Positions 22,066 through 32,042 of a stretch of DNA of 64,000 nucleotides are shown here, piece by piece. The stretch is from Coenobita brevimanus (lineage: Eukaryota; Arthropoda; Malacostraca; Decapoda; Coenobitidae): the NCBI GenBank assembly GCA_032717465.1, contig CM064681.1, forward strand, positions 12,856,954 through 12,920,953. Reading direction: 5' to 3'. Numbering within the stretch: position 1 is the stretch's first letter; each line of letters opens with the position of its first letter. The notes beneath the pieces were generated by a model that worked only from the letters and a program-made list of their open reading frames with translations, was not told the origin of the DNA and did not search any database. The position numbers and the translations under genes are program-made.

Positions 22066-25000
22066 ACCGTCGCTTTCACTGTATTACAGTGGAATTGTAG
22101 AGGTATTGGGAATAAGTTACAAGATATAGCAATCTTGCTGTCAATACACAGGCCAGACGTTGTTTGTTTACAGGAGACGCGCCTGGAGGATCATCCTGAT
22201 CCTCCACAGTTCAAACACTACCACTCGTATAGAAGATATGAAGGTCACGGAGTTGCCATATACACACACAAATCACACCCACAAACGGAAGTGATTCTAA
22301 ATTCTACTCTGGAAGCTGTCTCGTGCAGAGTAAAATTTAATAACACGTATCTGTCTATTTGCTCTCTGTACTGTCCTCCACATGGCCCCATTGATAGTGA
22401 TGCTTTAAATTCACTAGTGGAACATCTGCCTGGAAATAAGTTAGTGTTGGGCGATTTTAACGCCCATCACTATCAATGGGGTAGCTTGAGGATCGATGGT
22501 CGTGGGGAGCAAGTAGCCGACCTAATACTACAGTCCAACCTCTGTCTTCTGAACGATGCTAGAGCGACTCGTGTAGATGATCGTACTGGTAACTTTTCGG
22601 CCATTGACTTATCTTTGGCCTCCCCTGGTATACATCCAGATCTCTCATGGGACCCTTACGACGACTCCTTGGGAAGTGATCATTTACCCATCTGTCTTTC
22701 TTATACACGCGACATCATTTCGGACCCTCCACCTCCAAAATTTAACTATAAGAAAGCAGATTGGGGATCCTTCTCAAGGATCGCCAATTTAGATATATCT
22801 GGGGAGACCATAGATGTCAAGGTCGAAAATATAACTACTTCCATATTACACGCAGCTGAGGCTGCTATTCCCAAGACTTCTACAGTTCATGCGAAGCATA
22901 GAGCACATTGGTGGACGCCGGATTGCCGACAAGCATTAAGAAAACGCAATAGGAGATACAGGATTTTTGATAGTCAGCCCACTGAGAAAAATTTTATTGC
23001 ATACAAACAGGCACGGGCTGAGGCAAGGAGAATAATAAGAAGGGCCAAACGTGACTCCTGGCGGTCCTTTGTTTCCACGGTGACTCGTACAACACCATTA
23101 CGTAAAGTCTGGTCCACTATAAGAATATTGAATAATAAAGGCCCATATTTCCCCATTACCACCTTGCAAGTAAATAATAACATCTATGACGAGCCCGTGG
23201 ATGTTGCTAACATCCTCGCCAGGAGTTTTTCTCATGTAAGTAGCTCAGCCAATTATGACCCGCGTTTCCAACATCATAAACGCACGGCTGAGCTACAGAT
23301 ATTAGACTTTGCCACAGAAGACATAAACTCCCCGTACAACCAAGAGTTTACGCTAGATGAACTGCTCCTTGCCCTTAAATCCTGTAAAGACACCAGCCCT
23401 GGACCAGACACCATCACGTACGGTATGATCCAGCATCTTAATCAGGACAACCTGATTAAGATGTTAGCATTGTACAATGAGATTTGGGCGTCTCGAACGT
23501 TCCCAAACTCATGGCACTTTGCGCACGTCATACCGATACCCAAAGAGGCTGGTCGTCTTATGAATCCCACTTCATTTCGTCCTATTGTGTTGACTTCTTG
23601 TCTATGTAAGGTCATGGAACGTATGGTTAACAATAGGCTTCTTTTTGTTTTAGAGTCGAAGAATTTGTTAAATGATCAACAATGTGGCTTCCGTAAATGC
23701 AGAAGTTCACTAGATCATTTAATGAATTTGGAGCATTGTATTGCAGAGGCATTTGCCAATAAAGAATTCATGATAGGGGTGTTCTTGGACATCCATAAAG
23801 CCTATGACATGACATGGCGACACGGTATACTAATGAAGCTCTATGCTTATGGTTTAAGAGGAAATTTGCCTGTTTTTATTTCAAATTTCTTAAAGGGACA
23901 GAACTTTCTCTGTCAAATTGCCCCGTAATGTAACATCGGATATATTTATCCAGGAAAACGGGGTGCCGCAGGGAAGTGTGCTTAGTCCTACCTTATTTAA
24001 TATTATGATCAATGATATTCTGTCATCAGCTCCCATCCCGAGGAATCTTAAATACTCACTCTACGCTGACGATTGTGCAATATGGCACTCTTCCCGTAAT
24101 GCACAATTTTCGGCTGGGCGGATTCAAGCAGCCCTTGACTCCGTCCACCAATGGGCCTTGCAGTGGGGATTTAAGTTTTCCGTCCGTAAGTATGCCGCTA
24201 TAGTTTTCACTAATCGTAACGTACCTAATTTGTGCTTAACTTTGGATAATCAGGCGGTACCTTTTCAAAATTCTGTAAAATTTTTAGGAATACATTTTGA
24301 TCGTAGAATGAATTTTAAACTTCACGTTAATACTTTGCTTGCTCGTTGTGATAAACCGTTAAATGTCCTCAAGTACCGGTACCTAGCGGGTACTACCTGG
24401 GGTGCCGACAGAAAATCTTTATTAATGGTGTAGAAGTCCCTTATTCGATAGAAGCTAGACTATGGCGCACAGGTGTATGGCTCGGCATCCAATGCCACTC
24501 TGAAAGGATTGGATGTGTTACAGAATAAATGTTTGCGAATGTATCTTGGAGCTGTCCGGTGTACCCGTGTAGCTCGTATGGAAGTGGAGGCGAATGTGCC
24601 TCCCCTCCGTATTCGCCGTGACCACCTGGCGTTGTCCTACGGCATAAGGACATTAAGAAAAAGTAATATCGGCAATGTGGCCTGTACCCCCCTGCGTCAA
24701 TACCACCACCTTCTGCGGGGGGTGCGTCGGCCACTTGCCACTCGCCTCCACTTACTGACTCAGGAGCTTGATGTGGACCCCAGTGACTGTGACAAGTTGG
24801 TGCTTAAAAATATAGCGCCTTGGGAGCCACCCGGCTTTACAGTCGATGTTACATGGCTCCCAGCACCAAAGGCCAAGGCGCCGGAGGCGGAGGTCCACCA
24901 CTTGTTTCGTAACATCATTGTTCGTCACTTGGGGTCCCATCAATTGTACACCGACGGCTCCAAGTCGAGTGAATGTGTGGGTGCAAGTGTGTGGTCGACT

Positions 25001-25759
25001 GAATGTGCCCTCAGGTATCGGTTGCCGACTCATACATCTGTGTTTACTTCAGAACTTTTTGCTATTGACAAAGCCATAGACTATGCTCTCAATTCTAGAC
25101 ACGACTCATTTGTCATATTTTCAGATTCAAAATCAGCCCTTCAGGCAATTGCATCTTGCACTACGGACTCTCACGAGATCCAGGGCCGCATCGTTAATAA
25201 GTTGCATTCATGCAACAAGTCATTCACGCTGATCTGGGTGCCTGGTCATTGTCGTATCTACGGCAATGAGCAGGCTGACTTACTTGCAAAGTCGGCTGTA
25301 GAGCTCGAGGAGACTTGGGACGTTCCTCGTGATCTACGGTCGAGTCTATCTCTCGGAAAGAAATCAATAAATCTTCTGTGGCAAGGTCAGTGGACCAGAC
25401 TAAATATTCCAACTTGTAAGCCGTACCTGGGCGACTGGGACACTGCCAACCGTCCCAGTCGCCTAGAAGAAAAAGTGTTGGCACGGCTACGGCTGAATGC
25501 CACCATTGTAACCCACATAAAACCATATATGGAAAGACGCTTCCCACCGCACTGTGACATCTGTAATGCGGTGTTATCTATTAGTCATATCATCCTGCGC
25601 TGTCGGCGATTTATTCGTGAACGTGCTTCACTTATAAATTACTGCGGCGCAGTAGACGTCCCCTTCACCCTTTCCACCATCCTGGGTGATGGGGACATTG
25701 TTATGACTGATAAATTGATGGCTTTCTTGAGAGAGACCGGACTGATCAGAGTGATGTGA
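22066..25759 (+). pseudogene. LINE ORF2: endonuclease, reverse transcriptase, RNase H
   Basis: ORF2 nicks target DNA and copies the element RNA. The endonuclease starts at about 22081 with VLQWNCRGIGNK, then CLQETRL, LGDFNAHH and SDHLPI. The RT has TSPGPDTI, PIPKEAGR, SFRPIVLTSC, FLDIHKAYD (first Asp), NGVPQGSVLSP and the catalytic YADD near 24063. RNase H at about 24950-25300 has YTDGS, SELFAI, FSDSKSA and VPGHCRIYGNEQAD. A C-terminal CDIC..H..C zinc-like block ends the protein near 25590. Damage: one frameshift near 23896, and TAG codons at about 24431 and 24449, after which the same frame continues. No ATG opens the frame, because it begins after the ORF1 TAA, as expected if ORF2 is made by reinitiation. 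Confidence 0.88.
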
Positions 25760-25817
25760 CTTTTTTACTGCGTGGTTATGGTATTTATGAACAGTATATA
25801 TGTATATATTGTAATAT

Positions 25818-26238
25818 TAATTAGGGTTGACAGTTGACATATTTTAAATAGTTCCTCCTCCCACCGATCTATTTCTAATATAGATGTCCCCTACATTTAG
25901 CCAAGTTCCTCGCCTGACAGTCACCAGCTGATGAGTGCAAGTGTGCAATATAGGAAGGTATTGGGCACTTGTAGTCGATGGTGGTCTGCTGGGCGAGGTT
26001 CTTCACTTTTTGTACAAATTATGTAAATACATTATATTATCTTGCTTAAGTTGTTCTAATTAGGGACGACAGCTGACGTATATGGAAATGTTCCTGACTC
26101 GTCTGGTTCCCTTTCATATATTGATGTCCCCTATATTAGGTTGTGCCTCGACTGACAGTCACCAGGTGATGAGTGCAGGTATGTCATGTAGAAAGTCATT
26201 ACATATCTGCAGTCGATGGTGTTCTGTTAGTCGAGGTA
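25818..26238 (+). repeat. Tandem duplicated structured element in the LINE 3' UTR
   Basis: Two diverged units begin at TAATTAGGG (25818 and 26057, period about 239 bp). Each can fold into a long hairpin. The outer arms are CCTCGCCTGACAG with CTGCTGGGCGAGG in unit 1, and CCTCGACTGACAG with CTGTTAGTCGAGG in unit 2. Next comes CACCA/TGGTG, then an asymmetric internal loop (GSTGATGAG opposite GTCGA), then an inner stem (25936-25946/25963-25973 and 26174-26184/26201-26211). Paired positions change together between the units while the loop strands are conserved, which supports a selected RNA structure. Confidence 0.7.
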
Positions 26239-26429
26239 TTTTTACCAGTAGTGTAGGTCTAGCTATTTGTCTCTGTAGGATTTAGTATAGGTTAGCGATT
26301 TGTCTGTTAGGTGATTAGTTTTAGGGTCTTTAGATTAGTTTGTCTTTATATTATAAGGTATAAAACATATAAAACCAAGAAAAAATTAAAAAAATAAAAA
26401 TACAAAAAAATAAATAAATAAGATTAAAA

Positions 26430-26484
26430 ATATTATATATATATGTACGTTTGCATGAAAATGTGTCTGTATGTATGCATGGAA

Positions 26485-26516
<32 letters not shown>

Positions 26517-26580
26517 ATATATATATGTTTGTATATATATGTATATATATTTAAATGTATATACATATATATATATCCAT
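26430..26580. repeat. (GT)n and (AT)n microsatellites
   Basis: Mixed GTAT, (GT)n at 26487-26512 and (AT)n tracts expand within the LINE 3' UTR just before its terminal stem-loop. Confidence 0.85.
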
Positions 26581-26623
26581 GGCCTTAATAACCAGGGGCT
26601 TCGGCCCCGATGGTTGATAGGCC
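26581..26623 (+). promoter_or_regulatory. Terminal stem-loop before poly(A) of the LINE
   Basis: Three nested helices pair: GGCCT (26581-26585) with AGGCC (26619-26623), AACCA (26590-26594) with TGGTT (26611-26615), and GGGGC (26595-26599) with GCCCC (26604-26608). They close on a TTCG loop, a stable UUCG-type tetraloop in RNA. The hairpin sits four bases before the poly(A). By analogy with LINEs whose RT recognises a 3' hairpin, it may be the RT recognition site. Confidence 0.65.
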
Positions 26624-26626
26624 GGG

Positions 26627-26654
<28 letters not shown>

Positions 26655-26658
<4 letters not shown>

Positions 26659-26840
26659 CCGAGACCTGGTGTTTAACAGACGGTGGTTTAGGTGAGCTGT
26701 ACACATTCCTCCTTTCTCCCCCCCCTCTTTCTTGTTTAATCCTTACTTGTCGTGAACCATATGAAGTAATGTTAAAAGCTTAACGCAGAGATTCGCTACC
26801 GAGACCTGGTGTATAACAGACGTTGGTTCAGTTCACAGAC
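26655..26840. repeat. Two 140-bp direct repeat units and LINE target site
   Basis: GCTACCGAGACCTGGTGT at 26655 recurs at 26795, with following similarity through AACAGACG and TGGTT. The first copy directly follows the LINE poly(A), so its GCTACCGAG is the likely 3' target-site duplication. The second copy is preceded by ATTC, as is the 5' duplication at 20344. Confidence 0.6.
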
Positions 26841-28019
26841 ACCGTGACGTCGGGGGTGTGCGCGAGACCATCATGTGATATTGCCCATAGACTTGTCTTA
26901 CACACACACTTACACTACCCATGAATAGTTTATAAACTGAATGTAGTAGAAATGGTATTATGAATCAATCAGGTGAACTTTATTTTTTTGTAGATAAGGT
27001 ATAGAATTTTGAAAGTTAATGTGGTCATGTAACGGAAAGGCGAATTCAAACTCATCAACCGTTTTCTTTCTCTTATATTAATATGTTAAGAATATTGGGA
27101 GCATTGAAGGGAACTTAGTGGTTGTGAGCAAAAATGTGATTTTTGAGTTGTTCCTCGAGGCTAAACAAGCGCGAGTGATTATGAATTATTGGTGATTATG
27201 CATTAATGATGATTATGAATTATTAATGATTATGAATTAATAGTGATTGTGAATTATTAGTGAATTGTATGATGAGATTATACTACACAGACGAAATAGA
27301 ACACGAGTGATTATTTTTGGTTCGAGGCTATGTCAGCCCGAAAAGACAATTCATGCCAATAAATGTCCCAGTCTTGAGGCTATTGTCGAGCCCAAGAATA
27401 ACCGATAATAAAGAGTGTGGTATGATGACCTCAGAAATCACTGTTGAATATTCAAATTGTTTTGCTTGGTAACAATATTGTACGATGTTCGCCCAAACCA
27501 TGGCTTTAATTTACAATCCTTTTACATATGATTAAAGGTCATGTAATTCAAAAAGGTCTGTTGATTAACCAGTATAGAATTATTAGAGTAAAGTATATGT
27601 CGTTTTTATACCCTATCAAGGGAATTATGTCCTCTCACGCATAACTCACTCCCCTTCCAGTTCAAGATTCCTCCGCTTTGGGAACGACGAACACACGTGG
27701 TACTGACTTAATCTCGACTCGGCCAAAAATACAAACGCTACCAAAACTATCGGTTAAACAATTAACCTTTATCATTCAAAGTCGAAGTGCTACCCCCCCC
27801 CCTTTATTTTTACTGAGGTGAATATTTTATCAGTCATTGAGGGGAGACTAAGTTGAGTACCATTTGTATTATCAACGAGTAAGTTAAACAGAACCAACAA
27901 CGGTGGGAAATCCAATTTCCGACCAATACACTGGTAACACCGGTAAGATTAAATATCTGGCGTTACACTGATGAACAATAACGGTGGGAAAAAAAAAAAT
28001 ATCCGGCGTTACAACTGGA
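26841..28019. other. Unassigned AT-rich region with a minisatellite
   Basis: I see no gene. 27165-27265 holds imperfect repeats of GATTATGAATTATTA-type units. Around 27900-28010 an AACGGTGGGAAA word followed by TATCTGGCGTTACA or TATCCGGCGTTACA occurs twice, a short imperfect duplication. Confidence 0.5.
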
Positions 28020-28511
28020 CAGCCTATGCTAAGCCAACCAGCCTAACCTAACCAAGCCTTAACCAAACAACTTGACCTTACCTAACAACCTAAGTTTACT
28101 AACAACCTATCCATACCTAACTAAATAACCAAACCTAACAGAACTTAGCTGAACAAACATAAGAGCCACATAGAACAAGCTAACCTAAGCCAGCAAAAAA
28201 AAAAAAATAATAATAATAATAATAATAATCTTAACCTGACCTAACAAGCTAAATTTATCTAACCTTAACCTTGGTCCGAGATTCTCATATATACTGTTCT
28301 CAGTCATTCTTCACTTTTGCCAGATTATACTGAATAATTCCTTTCTAACTCCGAAGAGGAGATTCTATCCCTCCTTGGAAGTTTTGAATAAATATATACC
28401 CGAATTAATCTTAAATTTTTATGGCATGGAATTTAGTGGTTTTAGGGAAATTTTTGGTATATTCGATTTATATTACGATTTTGTACTTTTATGTGGCCAT
28501 AACAGTTATGT

Positions 28512-28700
28512 TTTCATTCATTCATTCATTGCCAGACGCCATGTATCCCAAATGGGGTGGCCAAGGGCTTAGAGTTAATTGTTTTACAGGGAGGGGCACT
28601 AATCCTCCACCAACCCCACCTGACGCGTGGGGAGAACGTTATGCCAACAGCATCTGGTGTTCCCAGGCGGTCACCCATCCAAGTACTAACCAGACCCAAC
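28512..28700 (-). mobile_element. 5S rRNA-derived SINE with GAAT tail
   Basis: On the - strand, 28697-28643 matches the 3' half of eukaryotic 5S rRNA: GGTTAGTACTTGGATGGGTG, then ACCGCCTGGGAACACC and TGCTGTTGGC. It covers the box C part of the internal Pol III promoter. A body follows, then a 3' end with GGCCACCCCA, GGGAT and GGCGTCTGGCAAT, and a GAAT tetranucleotide tail at 28512-28530. The 5' half of 5S is absent, so the copy is truncated. The 3' end matches the LINE at 52190-55289. It is not a 5S gene. Confidence 0.85.
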
Positions 28701-29181
28701 GTAAGCAACAGTTATGTGAGGATCCAAATTTTGTCCTTACTCTTAGAAGGCACAAATCAAAAACCAAAAACCATCAAATATAACCAACATAGGCTTTTAT
28801 GACTTTTTTTTTTTTTTAATTAATTACCCCTTGAAATGTCAAAATTCCCCTTGCCCTCTTCACCCAACTATCATATGCTAACTCAACATAACCCAAAACA
28901 TAAATTAGCCTAGCCTAATAAATTAAGCTAATTTTAACCCACCCCAGTCCAGTAATAAACTACCCTAACATAAATAACCTAAATTTAAAATAAGTTTAAG
29001 CTAAAAGTAACCAAAGCTTAACCCAGTTCTTAAACTAACCTAATCTCACCTAACCTTAAATTAGCCTAACCTAAGTTTAACATCGCTAACCTTATCATTA
29101 CTCAGTCCAAAAATAAACAAATCTTACCTTAAAAAAATAAACCAAATCTAACCAACATTTAACCTAACCTAACCTAATAAG

Positions 29182-29504
29182 GGGAGGCGGTGGCTGAATC
29201 GGTAGAGAGGCGGCCTGCTGTCCTGATGGACCCAGGTTCGAATCCTGGCTGGGGCAGGGAACAGTTTAAGGATTTGAATTTAATAAAAAAGCAGATTTTC
29301 CTGATCTACCAGATGACCCGCCGACATGTAAAAATACCCCCGCTAATACCAATACGCCAGTCCTGTATGAGACAGCCCTAGCATGTATTCAATATGGACG
29401 GTGGGTGTTAGCGCCGAAGTGGTGACATGTAGAGAGGTGTATGGTATGTAGGAGGACTACTGGGCCTTGAGAGCAGGCTGTGAAGCCTATGCCCAGAGTC
29501 GGAC

Positions 29505-29536
<32 letters not shown>

Positions 29537-29537
29537 C
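29182..29537 (+). mobile_element. tRNA-derived SINE with poly(A)
   Basis: The head contains an A-box-like TGGCTGAATCGG (about 29191-29202) and a good B box GGTTCGAATCC (about 29235), the internal Pol III promoter of tRNA-derived SINEs. A tRNA-unrelated body follows, and the tail contains GTAGGAGGACTACTGGGCCT before a long A-run ending at about 29537. The last ~90 bp match 7543-7632. A 63-residue frame across the head is an artefact. Confidence 0.85.
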
Positions 29538-29720
29538 TAATTCTTAAATTAACCAAACCTAACCAAGTACTAACCTAACCTTACATGAGCCCAAATTAAA
29601 CTAAGCTAACCTTACAATAATCCAATCCACAGATAAACGAATCTAACCTAATAAAAATTAACCTAGTCAAAAATAGCCTAACCTTGATTTTAAATTAACC
29701 TAACCTATCTTGAAACTATA

Positions 29721-30618
29721 TTAGAAAGGGGATTTGTTCTAGGGGCTTGACCTATTAGGCTCTTCTAGAGAATCTTGTCCTGACGGTGTACACTACTGCA
29801 CAACATAACATATTATACTACTCTACAGAACTACACCTTACACTATCACACACTAACATTGCTGTACACTACTATAGACTACATTGATGCACATTATAAT
29901 TTTCTACTAACCTAAAACAGGTTCATACTGTAAAACACTAATGTATAGTACTACACAACACAGATGAGCATATAATACAGTAGAACACTAATAAACACTA
30001 ATACTGAAACCACTAATTTACACTACAGTAATGTACAAATCAGCACACTGTATGTTGTTGTATAGCACCTCTATTAACTACCCAGTTAAATAATTCGTTT
30101 ACACGAGATTGCTTAATTCAATTTATTTTCGGGTGGCTGAAAGATATGGGAGACGTTAAGGGTGGTCGGGCCCACCCTTAGCGGCGATCGTAGCTCCGGC
30201 TCTCGTAAGGTCTGCGAAAGTGTTTAGTGCATGCCAACATCCGACGCTGCTCCCTTTTCCCCCGCCCGTAGCGAGTTACGGGACCGCAACTGCGTTAGTG
30301 CATCCGGCCCCGGGCTCCGGGTGGAAGGACAAATTCCTTCTCTGATGATGAAAGGCTAAACGCTGTATTAGATTTGAAGCATGGCCGCACTATCCTTTTC
30401 CTGGGAGGAAATGATATTCATGAAGATTTGGAAATTGAGTGTAGGGATAAATTATAACCCTAGAGATTTAATAACCAAGGGGGATAGATTGATATAGCCT
30501 ACCTAATCCCTACACTCTTCAAAAAAAAAAAAAAAAAAAAAAAAAAGATAATTACAAAGCTGGGGTAAGTTTGTGATTGAAATTAATGGTTAAATTATTA
30601 AAGTAGAATTCAGTCAAT
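29721..30618. other. Unassigned region upstream of the BEL gag
   Basis: This holds AT-rich DNA with many ACTACA/CACTA words (29790-30060), then a GC-rich part (30140-30330) that shares GCGTTAGTGCATCCG with 18.9 kb, and an A-run near 30520-30545. No 5' LTR equivalent to 35924-38074 is present. Confidence 0.5.
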
Positions 30619-32042
30619 ATGTCTGTTTCCTTGTTGCAGAGATCGTCTAGCAGTAAGGCAGATTGGGTAACAAGAGCCATAAATGACTGTAAACAATCGT
30701 TAGACGAAATACTTTTGTCCGGGGAGAAATTATATGGTCACCTAAATATATTGAAAGACCGATGGACTAAGTATGAAGAAAGTTATATAAACTTATAAGT
30801 GGCTATAGTAAAGGCTGATGATAAAGATCTCTTAGAATCAGAGACTACAAAATTTGAAGGTAAATTAGAAGAATATTTAACCGTAGTAAAGTCATTAAAG
30901 TCAAAATTAGCTCAGACTGCCGCAGAAACACAAGTTGTGGAACAGCGGAGCAGAGATGTACTACCACAAATAACGCTTCCGGAGTTTAATGGGGAGCAAA
31001 ATTGGAAACCCTTTTGGGATTTGTTCAGATTCTTAGTTCATGATAGAACTGATCTCCCTAAGGTGAGCAAACTCACATATCTCTTAGGACAGGTCAGAGG
31101 AACACCTTATCATCTGATAAAGGAATTACCAGTAGAAGAAAATAATTATTAGGTGGCCTTGACTATCCTTAGACAATACTATGATGTCAGGGAACAAGTT
31201 ATCACTCAGTTACTGAAGGCTCTAATTGAATTACCCATACCTAAACACAAATTTGATTCCTTGCAAAATTTTAGAATTGCAATGAGTTGTAATTTAAAGG
31301 CCTTAGGTACTTACGAAGATGTTAAGGCATCAGATTGGGTGTTTCAAGAACTGTGTCCTTAAAACTTCTACCAAAAACCAAGGATGCCTTGTATGGTAGC
31401 TACCAAAAGGATCGTTTCTTCTGTGAAGAGATTGATGAAAGCTTGATGCAACTGTGTAAACATTTGCAAGGAACAGTAAAACCCACTGAGATTAAACAGA
31501 AGACTGAAATAAAGAAAAAACCCACTAACCAACTGGTTGGGAAACTTAAGTGAGAGAAGATTAAGTATGTGCCTAAGGAAGAGATATGTATTTTCCTTAG
31601 TTCCTTAAAGGCTGAGGACAAAGTATTAAAGACAAGGAATAGAGAAGCTGATGAAATTACGGAAGTAAAACCTTCCATGGTAAACGGCAGGAAAGTTTGT
31701 GTATTTTGTGGTGAACAACATTCCAGTGCATCTTGTCAACATTATCCTGATTATGCTTCTAGAGTAGGAAAGCTTCAGGAACTGGGGTGTTGTATAGTCT
31801 GTATGAATTCCGAATACACTTCCGCGGACCGCAAGACTAAATTAAGTCTTTGTTTTAAATGCAAAAAGGATCATCGTAGTGCTATATCCCCAAGGATGAA
31901 AAATGAGGTTCCTAAACCTGCAAGCGTCAATATGACAATTGCAAGGAGTAATGCTCCAATAGCAATGCTAGCTGCAGTTCCAAAAGCAGATGTGAAGGTA
32001 CTGACTGAGAATAGAAACCCTATTAGTATGTACCCTTTTTGA
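30619..32042 (+). pseudogene. gag: BEL/Pao gag with zinc-knuckle domain
   Basis: Gag forms the particle that packages the element RNA. The ATG at 30619 opens a coiled-coil-like N-terminus (SSSKADWVTRAIND), interrupted by in-frame stops at 30796 and 31150. The capsid-like block LPEFNGEQNWKPFWDLF (around 30970-31025) is typical of BEL/Pao gag. A frameshift lies near 31340 and another near 31555. The Cys-rich region (31700-31900) has CVFCGEQHSSASC, GCCIVCMNS and LCFKCKKDHRS, the nucleocapsid-type knuckles of this superfamily. A shift near 32015 separates it from protease. Confidence 0.8.

Larger units (their letters stand above)
20353..26654 (+). mobile_element. Near full-length I/Jockey-like LINE with RNase H
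   Basis: The element has a 5' UTR of about 370 bp, ORF1 (20728-22065), ORF2 (about 22066-25759), a 3' UTR with a tandem duplication, a terminal stem-loop at 26581-26623 and a poly(A) run at 26627-26654. The same 9-bp word flanks both ends. ORF2 contains endonuclease, RT and RNase H, which places the element in the I superclade or a Jockey relative with RNase H. One frameshift and two nonsense codons in ORF2, plus an early TAG in ORF1, make this copy defective but recently active. Microsatellites (26430-26570) interrupt the 3' UTR. Confidence 0.85.
28020..29720. repeat. Degenerate CCTAA (telomere-like) tract
   Basis: Outside the two SINEs the region is crowded with CCTAA, AACCTAAC and CTAACC words (clearly at 28035-28190, 28900-29180, 29545-29710), never in a long perfect array. 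The arthropod telomere unit is TTAGG, so this resembles a decayed interstitial telomeric or satellite-like tract. Homopolymer A and ATA runs are also present. Confidence 0.6.

Noticed and set aside
25927..25978. Hammerhead ribozyme (CTGATGAG core)
   Set aside because: The partner strand is GTCGA, not CGAAA, and only a two-way junction forms, so the conserved catalytic core is absent.
27165..27265. CRISPR-like spaced repeats
   Set aside because: The units are imperfect, adjacent and AT-rich, without regular spacers. The genome is eukaryotic.
28643..28697. 5S rRNA gene
   Set aside because: Only the 3' half matches, and it runs into a SINE body and tetranucleotide tail, so it is a 5S-derived SINE.
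29182..29258. Functional tRNA gene
   Set aside because: A and B boxes are present, but the segment does not form a convincing cloverleaf and continues into a SINE body with poly(A).
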